Source of the DNA: Chitinophaga sp. YR627
GTDB lineage: Bacteria > Bacteroidota > Bacteroidia > Chitinophagales > Chitinophagaceae
Direction of reading: 5' to 3'
DNA length: 64,000 bases
NCBI RefSeq assembly: GCF_900114995.1
Contig: NZ_FOUX01000006.1
Span: forward strand, 682,001-746,000
Shown here: piece by piece, positions 42,708 to 51,489 of the stretch
How positions within the stretch are numbered: the stretch's first letter is position 1
Layout of the letters: each line of letters starts with the position of its first letter
The notes under the pieces: generated by a model
What the model was told of the DNA's origin: nothing
The model's database searches: none
Seen by the model: the letters and a program-made list of their open reading frames with translations, nothing else
Translations under genes and position numbers: made by a program

Positions 42708-43898
42708 TTAACTTAGGCTGTCATTAAGATCCTGTAGTTTTTCTTCCAGTTCGGCCTTCCTTTCATCCGTATCGGGAAGGTCTTTCAGCATCTCCAGCAG
42801 GAAGGTGGCATAGTCCGGTCCAGGGTGTGGCGCCAGTATTTCATTGAGTCTGTTAATGGCCTGCAGAAGTGATCTTAGTCTGCCGTTGAGTACCGCCATT
42901 TTAGTATCGTTGGTGGGGAGTCCGTTCAGGAGGAAGTCTGTTATAATCCTTGCGTCTATTGTCCTGATCGCCCGCTGGCATATTTCCTTTACGACTACTT
43001 CCACATCATTACGGTTACATTGCCGGATGATCTCTTCATCTGCTTTGCCCGGTTCTACGGTCAGCATGGCACGGTCAAATCCGATCAGTATCAGGCGGCA
43101 TCTTTTTTGAAACATGCCCAATGTGATCTTATAGGAAAGTGCGGTAATAAAGTAGTCTGTACTGGGATGTAAAAATGGACTCTTTTTAAAGTTGTCCAGC
43201 ACAAACCAGCAGTTCATACCTGTTATCTGTGAGCCTTTATTTAATACCCAGTTTGCCAGTGTTTCGGCGTATGCGCGCATGTTCTCCTCCGGCCCCGGTA
43301 TATCGCTGGTGGACATGGCCATTTGTGATACCAGGTCTTTGGCCAGTTTCTCCGCTGTCAGATCCAGCCCTATTTCTTTATCAAGTTTGGCGCTGCAGGC
43401 CAGTACTGTATTTTTCAGATTGGAAAAATGGTCGATGTAGTTGGTGGAGTAGGACTTCCCTGATTTGTCTCCACCATTCACAACCAGGATAGGCTGTGTA
43501 TTGGCCATCGGCTGGGATAGCCGGTCCAGATGATTTCTTAACAGCGTACGGTTGACAAACGGGATCGTATTGTTCAATACCGTTTGTATATAGGGATTGG
43601 CTGTCGGTGGCGGTGGTATTCTGGCATATTCCCAGATCTCTTTGATCTTGTCATCCAGCGTTAACTGGAAGGCAGTGATCAGCGTTTCCATCCATGTCGG
43701 CGTGTTGTTAAATCCGTCGAGGATACAAAGACGCACGGCATCCATTGCGATACGGTATACAGAGCCTTCGGTGATGAGGTCTGTGGCCAGCGTGGTGCCT
43801 CCGAAAGGACCTGCAATGGCTGCACGGGGAGAACCTTCTGTTCCCAGCCGTTTCGCCAGGACATCGATGATATACATTTTATCATTTTCTGAAAACAT
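42708..43898 (-). CDS. P-loop ATPase-like protein with adaptor-like N-terminus, first gene of the protease/NTPase operon
   Basis: A 396-residue cytosolic protein I cannot assign to a named family. Residues about 1-90 form a helical domain with the general pattern of effector-associated or death-like adaptors (AAIAGPFGGTTLATDL, then RLCILDGFNNTPTWMETLI), possibly matching a domain in one of the two partner proteins. A nucleotide-binding fold covers about 130-310: Walker A GGDKSGKS (about 142-149) and Walker B-like CWFVLDNF. A helical C-terminus ends in an acidic, charged tail (DTDERKAELEEKLQDL). Operon order is this gene, STAND NTPase, protease, with gaps of 6 and -1 bases. It could be a second NTPase switch or adaptor. 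Confidence 0.6.
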   Translation of the reverse strand: MFSENDKMYIIDVLAKRLGTEGSPRAAIAGPFGGTTLATDLITEGSVYRIAMDAVRLCILDGFNNTPTWMETLITAFQLTLDDKIKEIWEYARIPPPPTANPYIQTVLNNTIPFVNRTLLRNHLDRLSQPMANTQPILVVNGGDKSGKSYSTNYIDHFSNLKNTVLACSAKLDKEIGLDLTAEKLAKDLVSQMAMSTSDIPGPEENMRAYAETLANWVLNKGSQITGMNCWFVLDNFKKSPFLHPSTDYFITALSYKITLGMFQKRCRLILIGFDRAMLTVEPGKADEEIIRQCNRNDVEVVVKEICQRAIRTIDARIITDFLLNGLPTNDTKMAVLNGRLRSLLQAINRLNEILAPHPGPDYATFLLEMLKDLPDTDERKAELEEKLQDLNDSLS

Positions 43899-44255
43899 AG
43901 GAGAGATTTATGCATTCAATTATTTTGTTCCATATGTTCCATGACGATATTCAACAGCACAGGTGACTGAACGGAGACGATGAAACTTTTGGGGCACGTT
44001 AATAAGATTAAAATCTGATCTGAAATAAGAGGATTGATAAGGCTATGAGGTACGCGGCTAATAGAAACGCCTGATCTGCTGATTCTTATTACTAATTTAC
44101 GGCAATTTTTTGTTTGAAGAGTATTTTCCCCTCTTTCCGACTTTCCGGAGAAGACCTGTACAGATCCCTGATGAACTATTTACAATTAATATTATTTGCT
44201 ATATATTAGCGGCTTTTCAGCACTATCACATATCAGTTGAAACCATTGATCAAAC
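43899..44255. other. Divergent intergenic region of 357 bases
   Basis: The gap separates the leftward three-gene NTPase/protease operon from the rightward SUKH/TPR gene and must hold both promoters. It is AT-rich. I found no exact TAnnTTTG with a proper -33 element and no inverted repeat longer than 6 bp, so neither promoter can be placed. Confidence 0.5.
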
Positions 44256-46193
44256 ATGAACGCCAGTAATTTAGAGATCCCCGAATATTTACACAAAGAC
44301 ATTATTGCCCTGATCACCTATCTGGAAAAGCAGGCGCCCAAAAACGCAAACCGTAGTAAAGTAGCTCCGGCCGACTTAGCCAGAATGGAAGCAACAGCAG
44401 GGTTTTCCATGCCTCCTGCATTCCGGGAGTTCTGGCTCAAAGGAGGTGCTGCCTACTGGGAAGATGAGCAGCTGACCGTCCTTAGCTATTGCTATACAGA
44501 TTACAGCAGCGCAGATAATACATTATACAGGATGTTAGCTACCAGTCTGCTGTTCTCCGGCAGGAAAAGCGAGTTCCTGGAACAGGAGATACGCCTTTTA
44601 TACGCCTGCTGGATCGTGGGTATGATCAAAGAAGGCGATAAAAGGACTTTCTTTGTCAGCGATGCATTGGGAAAGATGCACATCATTCATATAGATAAAC
44701 CTTTTGCGCAACAGGATGACGAAGCGTTACGCACTGCACTTGCTTCCATCCTGGAGCAGCGGGAGGCACTTGCAGATTTTATGGCTACTGTAAAGCTGCC
44801 GGATGAAGACGAAGATTTCCCGTCTGGCAGAGATGAAGATCAGACGGACGAAGAGGAGGAGGAAGATGAGGAAGATCCAGCCAAACAGGCATTTCTTGAA
44901 AAACACAGGCTGGAGGAACTGACCTATGAGGAGGTACTGGAGCGTATGGGACTGGAGCAGCTGTTTGACTATTGGGATGGCAAAAGCGGCGTCAGTATCA
45001 TGTCCCTGGACAACTATGAAGATGAACCTTCGTACTTCGAAGACTATAGCCGTATTTACTTCTGTGACGGTGATCTGGACGTAGACAGCCTGGATGTCGA
45101 CGGTCTGTATATTGATCTGCTCGTAGTAAAAGGTAACCTGACGGTCCGCGACAGTGTCGCTGGCTGGGGTGGAGATGGTATCGCTTATTATGTGACCGGC
45201 AACACCACGATTGACAAATTACAGGTCGATGAATTACAGAAGACCCTGGGGAAGGAATCGGTGCGTTATCTCGCCTATGCCTGGGCAGACGATCATGAGA
45301 TGCTGAATAAGCTGTCACGCCGGAAGATTGACGCCCCTGTTTTCCTGTCCTGGTTCTATGACCTGCATTGTTTCGAGTTTGCGCCTGATACCCTGATTAC
45401 CGCACTGTATGAGTATGATGATCTATCAGCCTATAAAACGACAAACGCCTTCCTGCCATGGCATGATTTTGCTTCGGCTTTCCGCACTGATTTATATTAT
45501 CCGGTAGAGAAAGAACATCATGACAACCTGAACCTGAATATCGGCGGTATCTATGCGGCGTTGAAGAAAGGGGAGTCAATATTCAAAGAAGGTGTGACGA
45601 AAGAAGGTATCCTGTTAGTCAACGAAGGGCAACGTCTGTTGGCTGCTGAAGATGTACAGGGTGCATGGGCATGCTTTAAGAAAGCGATGGAAGTGGCACC
45701 GGGTTATTACCTGGCGTATAGTGAGGGTGGTAAATTACTTTTCAAAGAGAAAGCCTATCGCCAGGCGATGGAAGTATTTGCCAAAGGTATTCCATTCAAA
45801 CCGGAGAAGCTGGCCTATGAAAATACCTGTGCCGAGCAGGCTGCTTTATGCGCTGTGCGCATAGGAGAATATAACCAGGCGATCGAATGGTGCCTGGATG
45901 TACTTGAAACAAATAATGAAGCTTATTTTGCGATGCGTGTGATAGGAGAGGCAGCGATCCTGACACAGCACCTGGACGATGCAAAAGATTATCTGAAGAA
46001 GTCTCTGGGGATATCGTCTATTTTCAGTAATAACTGGTTACTGGGACTGGTATATCATCTGCAGGGAGATCAGCAGAAAGCGGAGCAGTGTTATCAGCAG
46101 GCGGCCCGGCATAGCGGCAGGGCGAAGCCTTATAGTGAGCATACTGATATGGGGTATATCTATGGCACACCGGTGACGCTGGATTGGGTTTGA
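44256..46193 (+). CDS. SUKH-like (SMI1/KNR4) and TPR multidomain protein, immunity-type
   Basis: A 645-residue cytosolic protein. Residues about 10-180 resemble the SUKH/SMI1-KNR4 fold used as immunity proteins against polymorphic toxins (ARMEATAGFSMPPAFREFWL, about 42-61). An acidic linker follows (about 183-208, rich in D and E). About 260-330 have short repeats of beta-solenoid type (GDLDVDSLDVDGLYIDLLVV, then GNLTVRDS). The C-terminal third (about 440-630) carries TPR repeats (AWACFKKAMEVAPGYYLAYS; AMEVFAKGIPFKP). The combination points to protein binding rather than catalysis. Divergent from the NTPase/protease operon and convergent with the next large gene; a link to either is inference. 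Confidence 0.6.
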   Translation: MNASNLEIPEYLHKDIIALITYLEKQAPKNANRSKVAPADLARMEATAGFSMPPAFREFWLKGGAAYWEDEQLTVLSYCYTDYSSADNTLYRMLATSLLFSGRKSEFLEQEIRLLYACWIVGMIKEGDKRTFFVSDALGKMHIIHIDKPFAQQDDEALRTALASILEQREALADFMATVKLPDEDEDFPSGRDEDQTDEEEEEDEEDPAKQAFLEKHRLEELTYEEVLERMGLEQLFDYWDGKSGVSIMSLDNYEDEPSYFEDYSRIYFCDGDLDVDSLDVDGLYIDLLVVKGNLTVRDSVAGWGGDGIAYYVTGNTTIDKLQVDELQKTLGKESVRYLAYAWADDHEMLNKLSRRKIDAPVFLSWFYDLHCFEFAPDTLITALYEYDDLSAYKTTNAFLPWHDFASAFRTDLYYPVEKEHHDNLNLNIGGIYAALKKGESIFKEGVTKEGILLVNEGQRLLAAEDVQGAWACFKKAMEVAPGYYLAYSEGGKLLFKEKAYRQAMEVFAKGIPFKPEKLAYENTCAEQAALCAVRIGEYNQAIEWCLDVLETNNEAYFAMRVIGEAAILTQHLDDAKDYLKKSLGISSIFSNNWLLGLVYHLQGDQQKAEQCYQQAARHSGRAKPYSEHTDMGYIYGTPVTLDWV

Positions 46194-46207
46194 TTGCATA
46201 TAACCTT

Positions 46208-46252
46208 AAATAAAAGAAGGGGCGGCAGATCATCTGTCGCCCCTTCTTATTT
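46208..46252. terminator. Bidirectional terminator between two large immunity-type genes
   Basis: A long near-perfect hairpin centred on GGGGCGGCAGAT/ATCTGTCGCCCC (left arm 46208-46230, right arm 46232-46252) is flanked by A on the left and T on the right. It can terminate both the rightward gene ending at 46193 and the leftward gene ending at 46265. Confidence 0.85.
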
Positions 46253-46264
46253 ATATCAGATAGA

Positions 46265-48718
46265 TCAGCTGCTTTCCAGTCCGCAGTACACCCTCGAAAA
46301 GTCCTTCTTCGCCAGATCGCTCTTATGTATCACAAAATAAATCTCTCCCGCATCCCAGAAACAAAATCCCGGCTGACTATCACTACTTACCCGCAATAGC
46401 ACCATCCAGTCCTCCGGATTGCCTTTTAAGGCATGTACGGCCTCTTTTTCCGGCGTATCGTGCTGTTTGAAAACATAACTATTGATACTGTGTATAGCCT
46501 TAAATTCAGGCTCTAATGCCTGTTTTAGTGCATCCGTAGCTTCATCCGCTTCATCCAGTGCCTCCAGTTCCGGCCAGGAGGGCTCGTAATAATCCCGGGC
46601 ATTGTAAAAGAACGGAAGACTGGCATATTTATCTGCAATGACCTTATAAGGCGTATATATGCCATGCTGGTCATAGATGTAATCTTCTGTGATATTCAGT
46701 TGACCGGCTGATTCCAGGGTGGACAGATCACCGTCGTAGTAGATCACAGAAGCGTCTGTATCTTCCTGGTCCTCAATAAAGAAATACAGGATGCCGGTAC
46801 GGGGCAGGTAATCCTGCAAATGGGCAATATCGGTACAGTTGATCTGTGCAATGAACTGCATGCCTTTTTCATTTCCCTGATAGTCTTTGAAGGAAGGGTA
46901 GGGGACACCCGCAGGTAAGTCCGGGAGTCCGCCAAAACGGCTGTTCCCTTTACCCGAATAAGTATCTTCTTTTGTTGTTGCAAAAGCAACGGCTTTACGG
47001 GCCAGTTCTGTCAGTCCCTGCTGATAAGGCTGGAGTTCCTGTGCCGCAATAGCCTGTTCCACCTGCTTACGCAGTTTATCGTCATATTTCGCCGGGAAGA
47101 GTGTATGATCAATCGGAACGGTGCCCTTGTCGTCAGCTCCTTTATAACTATAATCCAGCAGCGCCATTTTCTTCTCCAGTTCCAGGTCCAGATGTTCGAT
47201 GTTTTCCAGTCCGGGAGGTAGTTTCGTAAAAGGATTCCCTTTGATACTCAGCCATTTCAGTGTTGGCATTTTTGTAAGGGAATCCGGCAATGACGTAAGT
47301 TTGTTATTTTCTATTGTCAGGGTTTCCAGGGAATCTGACTGTCCGGGTGAAATAGACTGTAACTGGTTATTACTCAGGTAGCAGAATTTCAGTTTGGGCA
47401 ACTGGAAGATGTAAGGATGGATCCCTTCTATCCTGCTTTCTGACACATAGAGATGCTCCAGTTCTTTCAGATCACCGATCCATTGCGGCAGCGTATCTAC
47501 TGCTCTGATACCGGAAAGGGTCAGTTTACGGAGTGATTTGTAGTGTTTAACAGGCTTGGGTACTTCTTTGAAATCTGCTGCCGAATCCTTATCCGCAGAA
47601 AAGGAAATATGCAATGTTTCCATCTCTTTGAGCGGCGCCAGTGTCTCATGCAGTAACGCCGGATAAGGGTCGGTCAGTTGTACATGACGCACGATAGAAG
47701 CAGGCGCTGTTTCCAGTTCTGCTATGCTCAGGAAACGGTAGTTGCCCCAGTTGATCTCTTCCAGCGGAAGTTTCTTTGCGATACTTACGGGATAGTTTTC
47801 GAAATGGCCGTTTATCCCCAGCCATCCGTCCTGTAAAGTAACCTCTCCTGTGAACTGCAGACTATAGTGAAACCCACCTTTCCAGAGGTAGGTCAGATAA
47901 GAGCTATCCCGTTCATCTTCGAAGGTAAACACACCTGTAGGAATACCGTTTTTATAGACGCCTTTGAAGTAAAACTGCAGATAGACCTTCCCATGCTCAT
48001 AATCGTTGAGGAGGTGTCCGTGTTTTGCTTCGTCGAAATCAGGCATTTCAGCCTCCAGCTTAATATACAATGCGCCATCGCCATCGGACACAGAGACGTC
48101 GCCGCCTGGCAGTAAACGCAATTGATAATCATCCAGTTCCCAGTAGTCATTTCCATCAGCGGGTATGCTAAAAGGCGTAATGGGTGTTTTCTCTCTTTTC
48201 TCTTCCGTTTCTTCAGAAGTAGTGTATCTGGAGAGTATTTCGTCAATACCCGCTTCCTGCTCCTTTAATCCCGCTTCGGGATCACCAAAGTATTGCAGGC
48301 TTTGCCATATTTCGTCAAATATAGGCTCATATTTCGCCGCTTCTTCTGTATCACAATCGGCAATGATCGTGTAACAATATTTCTCATTGATCTGTACCAG
48401 ACCGAAGTAATAAAAGAAGAAACCGTCTGTAGATCTGGCGGTACGTACCAATGCGGTATGTCCGGCAACAGATAATGTCTTGTCGCTGATCCCTTCCAGG
48501 GTACCACGTTGTTCCGGGCAACTTGCATGAAAGCGGGCGGTCAGATCAGCGCCGGGGTACTTTTTATAAAAACTGACCTTATTCAGACCGGCAGTAATAA
48601 AAGAAACATAGTTGTTATCTTTTATCTGCTCTGCTTTTATACTTTCCCACGCTACGCGTATATTATTATAAATCTCCGGGAAGCTGACACTAAAGGTTTT
48701 CGCAGATACTGTTTGCAT
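46265..48718 (-). CDS. Multidomain protein: DcrB/DUF1795-like, leucine-rich repeats and DUF1963
   Basis: An 817-residue cytosolic protein. ATG at 48718 is chosen; a GTG 12 bases upstream is in frame. Residues about 1-150 look like a DcrB/DUF1795-type domain (TFSVSFPEIYNN, VSFYKKYPGADL). About 385-515 are leucine-rich repeats with L-x-x-L-x-L-x-x-N-x-L spacing (LKFCYLSNNQLQSI, LETLTIENNKLTSLPDSL). About 560-810 resemble the YwqG/DUF1963 family (FGGLPDLPAGVPYPSF, MQFIAQINCTDI), a family listed among putative immunity proteins. This fusion suggests recognition of peptides or proteins. It converges with the SUKH/TPR gene at a shared terminator, and its function is unknown. Confidence 0.65.
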   Translation of the reverse strand: MQTVSAKTFSVSFPEIYNNIRVAWESIKAEQIKDNNYVSFITAGLNKVSFYKKYPGADLTARFHASCPEQRGTLEGISDKTLSVAGHTALVRTARSTDGFFFYYFGLVQINEKYCYTIIADCDTEEAAKYEPIFDEIWQSLQYFGDPEAGLKEQEAGIDEILSRYTTSEETEEKREKTPITPFSIPADGNDYWELDDYQLRLLPGGDVSVSDGDGALYIKLEAEMPDFDEAKHGHLLNDYEHGKVYLQFYFKGVYKNGIPTGVFTFEDERDSSYLTYLWKGGFHYSLQFTGEVTLQDGWLGINGHFENYPVSIAKKLPLEEINWGNYRFLSIAELETAPASIVRHVQLTDPYPALLHETLAPLKEMETLHISFSADKDSAADFKEVPKPVKHYKSLRKLTLSGIRAVDTLPQWIGDLKELEHLYVSESRIEGIHPYIFQLPKLKFCYLSNNQLQSISPGQSDSLETLTIENNKLTSLPDSLTKMPTLKWLSIKGNPFTKLPPGLENIEHLDLELEKKMALLDYSYKGADDKGTVPIDHTLFPAKYDDKLRKQVEQAIAAQELQPYQQGLTELARKAVAFATTKEDTYSGKGNSRFGGLPDLPAGVPYPSFKDYQGNEKGMQFIAQINCTDIAHLQDYLPRTGILYFFIEDQEDTDASVIYYDGDLSTLESAGQLNITEDYIYDQHGIYTPYKVIADKYASLPFFYNARDYYEPSWPELEALDEADEATDALKQALEPEFKAIHSINSYVFKQHDTPEKEAVHALKGNPEDWMVLLRVSSDSQPGFCFWDAGEIYFVIHKSDLAKKDFSRVYCGLESS

Positions 48719-48793
48719 AACTCTGTTCACAAGGGTTTTGTTAACAAATGGACAGCAAATATAACAGAATCTGCGAAACGGTTGTACTTTGTT

Positions 48794-49084
48794 TCAACTA
48801 CCGGCAAAGGGGGTACCGAAGATACCGACTGCCAGTTCTGCCCATACCAGTGCCAGTGTTATAAACAGCACAGCACAGAGGATAATACGTTGCCGGATTG
48901 TCTTTACTTTTCTTAGTATCAGTTCCAGTAAAAGCCCCGTTCCAAACAGGAGGAAACCGGCCACCAGAAAATCAAAAAAGGACCATTTTACTTCGGCTGT
49001 GAACTGCATGGCCACCAGTGGTACCATCAGTAAGAGGGCGGCGGTAAATATAATACCGGCAAGCCGTTTGTTTTGCGTCATCAT
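48794..49084 (-). CDS. Small membrane protein with three predicted helices
   Basis: I do not recognise the family. A 96-residue protein with three hydrophobic segments (about 9-26, 34-55 and 64-86: IIFTAALLLMVPLVAM, FLVAGFLLFGTGLLLELIL, ILCAVLFITLALVWAELAVG). ATG at 49084 is used; a second ATG follows at 49081, and the frame extends upstream to 49153 with polar sequence unlike a natural start. Charge distribution suggests an inner membrane location. It lies 308 bases downstream of another small membrane gene on the same strand. Confidence 0.5.
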   Translation of the reverse strand: MMTQNKRLAGIIFTAALLLMVPLVAMQFTAEVKWSFFDFLVAGFLLFGTGLLLELILRKVKTIRQRIILCAVLFITLALVWAELAVGIFGTPFAGS

Positions 49085-49392
49085 AGCGTATCGTTTGAGA
49101 GATAAGTGTATAGGTATCCTGTACGGAGCTGTTTTCCTGCTCCGGTATGTCATAAAAAAATGCGTCCAGCTTATTCCAGGCTATTGATATTACAGTTGCT
49201 CTTTTTATGCCAATAATTGCTTGCTGTAAAAGCACTTTGTACTTCAAAGTAATGATATGTTCCTGAAACTAAAAAATATATTTTTTCAGCAGGGCAGGGG
49301 AGACAAACCAAAGCCGGCACCACTATCTGTGATGCCGGCGCACGATGAATCTACCTGGCACATGACTTTACTGCTAAGCAGCAATATGTTAT

Positions 49393-49701
49393 TTACCCTA
49401 ATGTTGGATCGATCTGTGAGGCCTGATCTGCCGGCCAGTCCAGTGACGTATGTCTTTGTCGATGGGAGGGTAATTTCCCCCAGAGATATTTCACCGGACA
49501 GAAATGAGATAACGCCGTGATGTACATATATACCGTAAAAGGAACGACGTAAAATATCCACAGGGGATGAATGGCTGCCATTGCGACCGGCGCCAGTATA
49601 CCACAGATAGCACGGATACCGCTTTCTTTGAAACTCAGGTTCAATGCGATATCGCGTTCAAACCAGGTGGTGTGTTTTACACCGCTATTCAGCTGTTTCA
49701 T
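49393..49701 (-). CDS. DUF2892/YgaP-like small membrane protein
   Basis: A 102-residue protein. Its core, ERDIALNLSFKESGIRAICG followed by two hydrophobic segments and HFCPVKYLWG, resembles the DUF2892 inner membrane domain seen in YgaP-type proteins, which ends in a conserved C-P-x-K/Y stretch. The last 30 residues are polar and unlike the family, so this tail may be disordered. No catalytic (rhodanese) domain is attached. It stands alone on the minus strand downstream of mnmD, about 140 bases away. Confidence 0.55.
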   Translation of the reverse strand: MKQLNSGVKHTTWFERDIALNLSFKESGIRAICGILAPVAMAAIHPLWIFYVVPFTVYMYITALSHFCPVKYLWGKLPSHRQRHTSLDWPADQASQIDPTLG

Positions 49702-49844
49702 ACAACAATATTGAAAGTGAACAATCGGGGGCTGGTAAGATGACCCACGCGCGTGATGTCACTGTTGTATTGATCAATGATCCAAAGCTAGGAACAGGAA
49801 GGCGCCGTACACAATGGCAATCGCTAAACGGGCAAATGGAGTCG

Positions 49845-50522
49845 TTAAAGGGAACGTTTCTTCGCCCTGACCATTTCCCGCTTCCGTTTGGGTCCGGGTA
49901 CTTTCTTTTCCAGTACAAATCCTGCTGCCTTTATAGCCCTTTTTACGTCGCCTTTACTACAATAGGTGACCAGTATTCCTCCCGGATTTAATCGTTCAAA
50001 CAGCTTTGTAAAAATAGCGGTCGTCCATAACTCCGGTTGTGCACTGGGGGCAAACGCATCATAGTAAATAAGGTCAAACGACTGGCTGAAAACAGCTTCC
50101 TGCAGGGAAACATGTGTTTTATGTAAAGTAAAACAGGGGTGTAACTGCACATCCTGGTCCCATGCACTTGTATGCAGCGATTGCAGAAAAGGTTCGAGAT
50201 CCGGTTCTCCCAGTTGTTCCGGGTAATTCAGTGAGGCGGCTTCTTTTATTGTCAGCGGATACTGTTCTATTGTCTGATAGTAAATATTACGCTGCAAGGC
50301 GATCGCTTCACGTAAGGTCAGCAGGGCATTCAGACCGGTACCAAATCCCATTTCCAGGATGGATATAGCATGGAGATCTGCCGGCAGATGATGCAGGCCA
50401 TTATTGATATAAACATGCACACTTTCCTGTATCGCTCCGAGCAGGCTGTGGAAAGTAACATGCATGTCCGGAATGGCGATGGTATGTGAACCATCAGCAG
50501 TGATCTGTATCAACCTTTCCAT
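49845..50522 (-). CDS. mnmD: tRNA 5-methylaminomethyl-2-thiouridine methyltransferase (MnmD)
   Basis: A 225-residue cytosolic methyltransferase that completes the mnm5s2U modification at wobble position 34 of tRNAs. The SAM-binding motif EMGFGTGLNALLT (residues 57-69) and the DAFAPSAQPELWT motif (about 154-166, the substrate loop of MnmD) are distinctive. Stand-alone MnmD, without the FAD-dependent MnmC oxidase half, is usual outside the enterobacteria and matches the 225-residue length. The basic C-terminus (PKRKREMVRAKK) suits tRNA binding. Not visibly linked to its neighbours. Confidence 0.9.
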   Translation of the reverse strand: MERLIQITADGSHTIAIPDMHVTFHSLLGAIQESVHVYINNGLHHLPADLHAISILEMGFGTGLNALLTLREAIALQRNIYYQTIEQYPLTIKEAASLNYPEQLGEPDLEPFLQSLHTSAWDQDVQLHPCFTLHKTHVSLQEAVFSQSFDLIYYDAFAPSAQPELWTTAIFTKLFERLNPGGILVTYCSKGDVKRAIKAAGFVLEKKVPGPKRKREMVRAKKRSL

Positions 50523-50933
50523 AGGGTAAAGGTCGTAAATTATGCGTACACTTCAGGGAGGATCCACTGTTAGCCGGATTGGTTACAGGGGGCTGTATTC
50601 CCGCAATAAAATCCATATCATACTATATCCTTACTTTGCTGGCCCGACATTTGTAAAGTTTTAACCATTCCTGAACGCTTAAAAATCCAAAGAGTGCTTA
50701 TATTGTAGAGAGAATACGTGAAAATCATTGGCTACATGCCCCTCATGATACTTCGGATTATAGTAGCAGAGGTTATTGCTGCAGTCACTCCTTCAGATGG
50801 CCCTGAAAAAGATGTGTTACTTTATGCCCCGGAGTTTGAGAAAATCTGCAGATAAGGACCTTCCAGGATATAAAAAAAGAGGCTAAAACGCCATTATAAG
50901 GCGATTCAACATAAAACAATAAACATTTTACTT
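50523..50933. other. Intergenic region of 411 bases
   Basis: The gap between mnmD (leftward) and the coiled-coil gene (rightward) is not explained by a gene. A 46-codon frame from GTG 50718 to TAA 50855 has a protein-like start (KIIGYMPLMILRIIVAEVIA) but no support for expression. I saw no tRNA-like fold or long inverted repeat. Confidence 0.4.
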
Positions 50934-51308
50934 ATGTCCACATACCAAGACAGAGCAGGAGATCTTCGAACATCTCTATCAACTTTGATTGAACATAGCG
51001 AAAATCTTCCCGGATTGAAGAAATTGTCTCAACAGGCGATGGAAGATTATCAGGTCCAGCTCATAAATGCGCAAAAGAGCAATTTGGTTACCACCGACGT
51101 ATTCAATGAATTGCATCGCCTGAATGAAAAGGCGGAGAATGCTAAGTCAAGCATAAAGAATGCAGAGGATAAAATTGAAGATGCCAAGAAGAAGCTACAG
51201 GAGATCCTGTCACCTTTACCAGATGTTTCTGTGGCTGTGGAGCTGGCAGATAGATATACGGTCTGGCTGCATGCTGACAATCATGAAATCGGATACAAAA
51301 AAAATTGA
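50934..51308 (+). CDS. Small coiled-coil hypothetical protein
   Basis: I do not recognise the family. A 124-residue cytosolic protein, rich in K, E, N and D, with heptad-like spacing over about 55-95 (LHRLNEKAENAKSSIKNAED), so a coiled coil is likely. N- and C-terminal parts are helical or short strand (VSVAVELADRYTVWLHADN). Its promoter is not identifiable. It is followed by its own terminator and then, 180 bases on, by a membrane protein gene; the two may work together but are separate transcripts. Confidence 0.55.
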   Translation: MSTYQDRAGDLRTSLSTLIEHSENLPGLKKLSQQAMEDYQVQLINAQKSNLVTTDVFNELHRLNEKAENAKSSIKNAEDKIEDAKKKLQEILSPLPDVSVAVELADRYTVWLHADNHEIGYKKN

Positions 51309-51313
51309 TAATC

Positions 51314-51341
51314 AGCCCGGTAACCAACCGGGCTTTTTTAT
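51314..51341 (+). terminator. Rho-independent terminator after the coiled-coil gene
   Basis: AGCCCGGT-AACCA-ACCGGGCT (51314-51334) is a perfect 8-bp stem followed by a run of T. It lies 5 bases after the stop codon of the gene ending at 51308. Confidence 0.88.
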
Positions 51342-51489
51342 GCCTGATAAATCCCGGCTACTTTCGTGCTTTTCAGGCTGCATAAAGATGCAGTGAATCT
51401 TATAAAGAACTTGTCCGATATAGATATTTTGTAAAAAATTATAATATATTATTTCTATTTTTACCCAGGACAATCCCTATACACCTTCC

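Noticed and set aside
43899..44255. Possible mobile-element boundary of the NTPase/protease operon
   Set aside because: No integrase, transposase, tRNA gene or flanking direct repeats are visible at either end of the operon, so horizontal transfer cannot be supported from this sequence alone.
44815..44880. Possible low-complexity or repeat artefact in the SUKH/TPR gene
   Set aside because: The purine-rich stretch simply encodes the acidic D/E linker; the frame is intact on both sides.
50718..50855. 46-codon frame starting with GTG
   Set aside because: Has a hydrophobic stretch but no ribosome-binding signal, no family match, and sits alone; kept only as a note in the gap entry.
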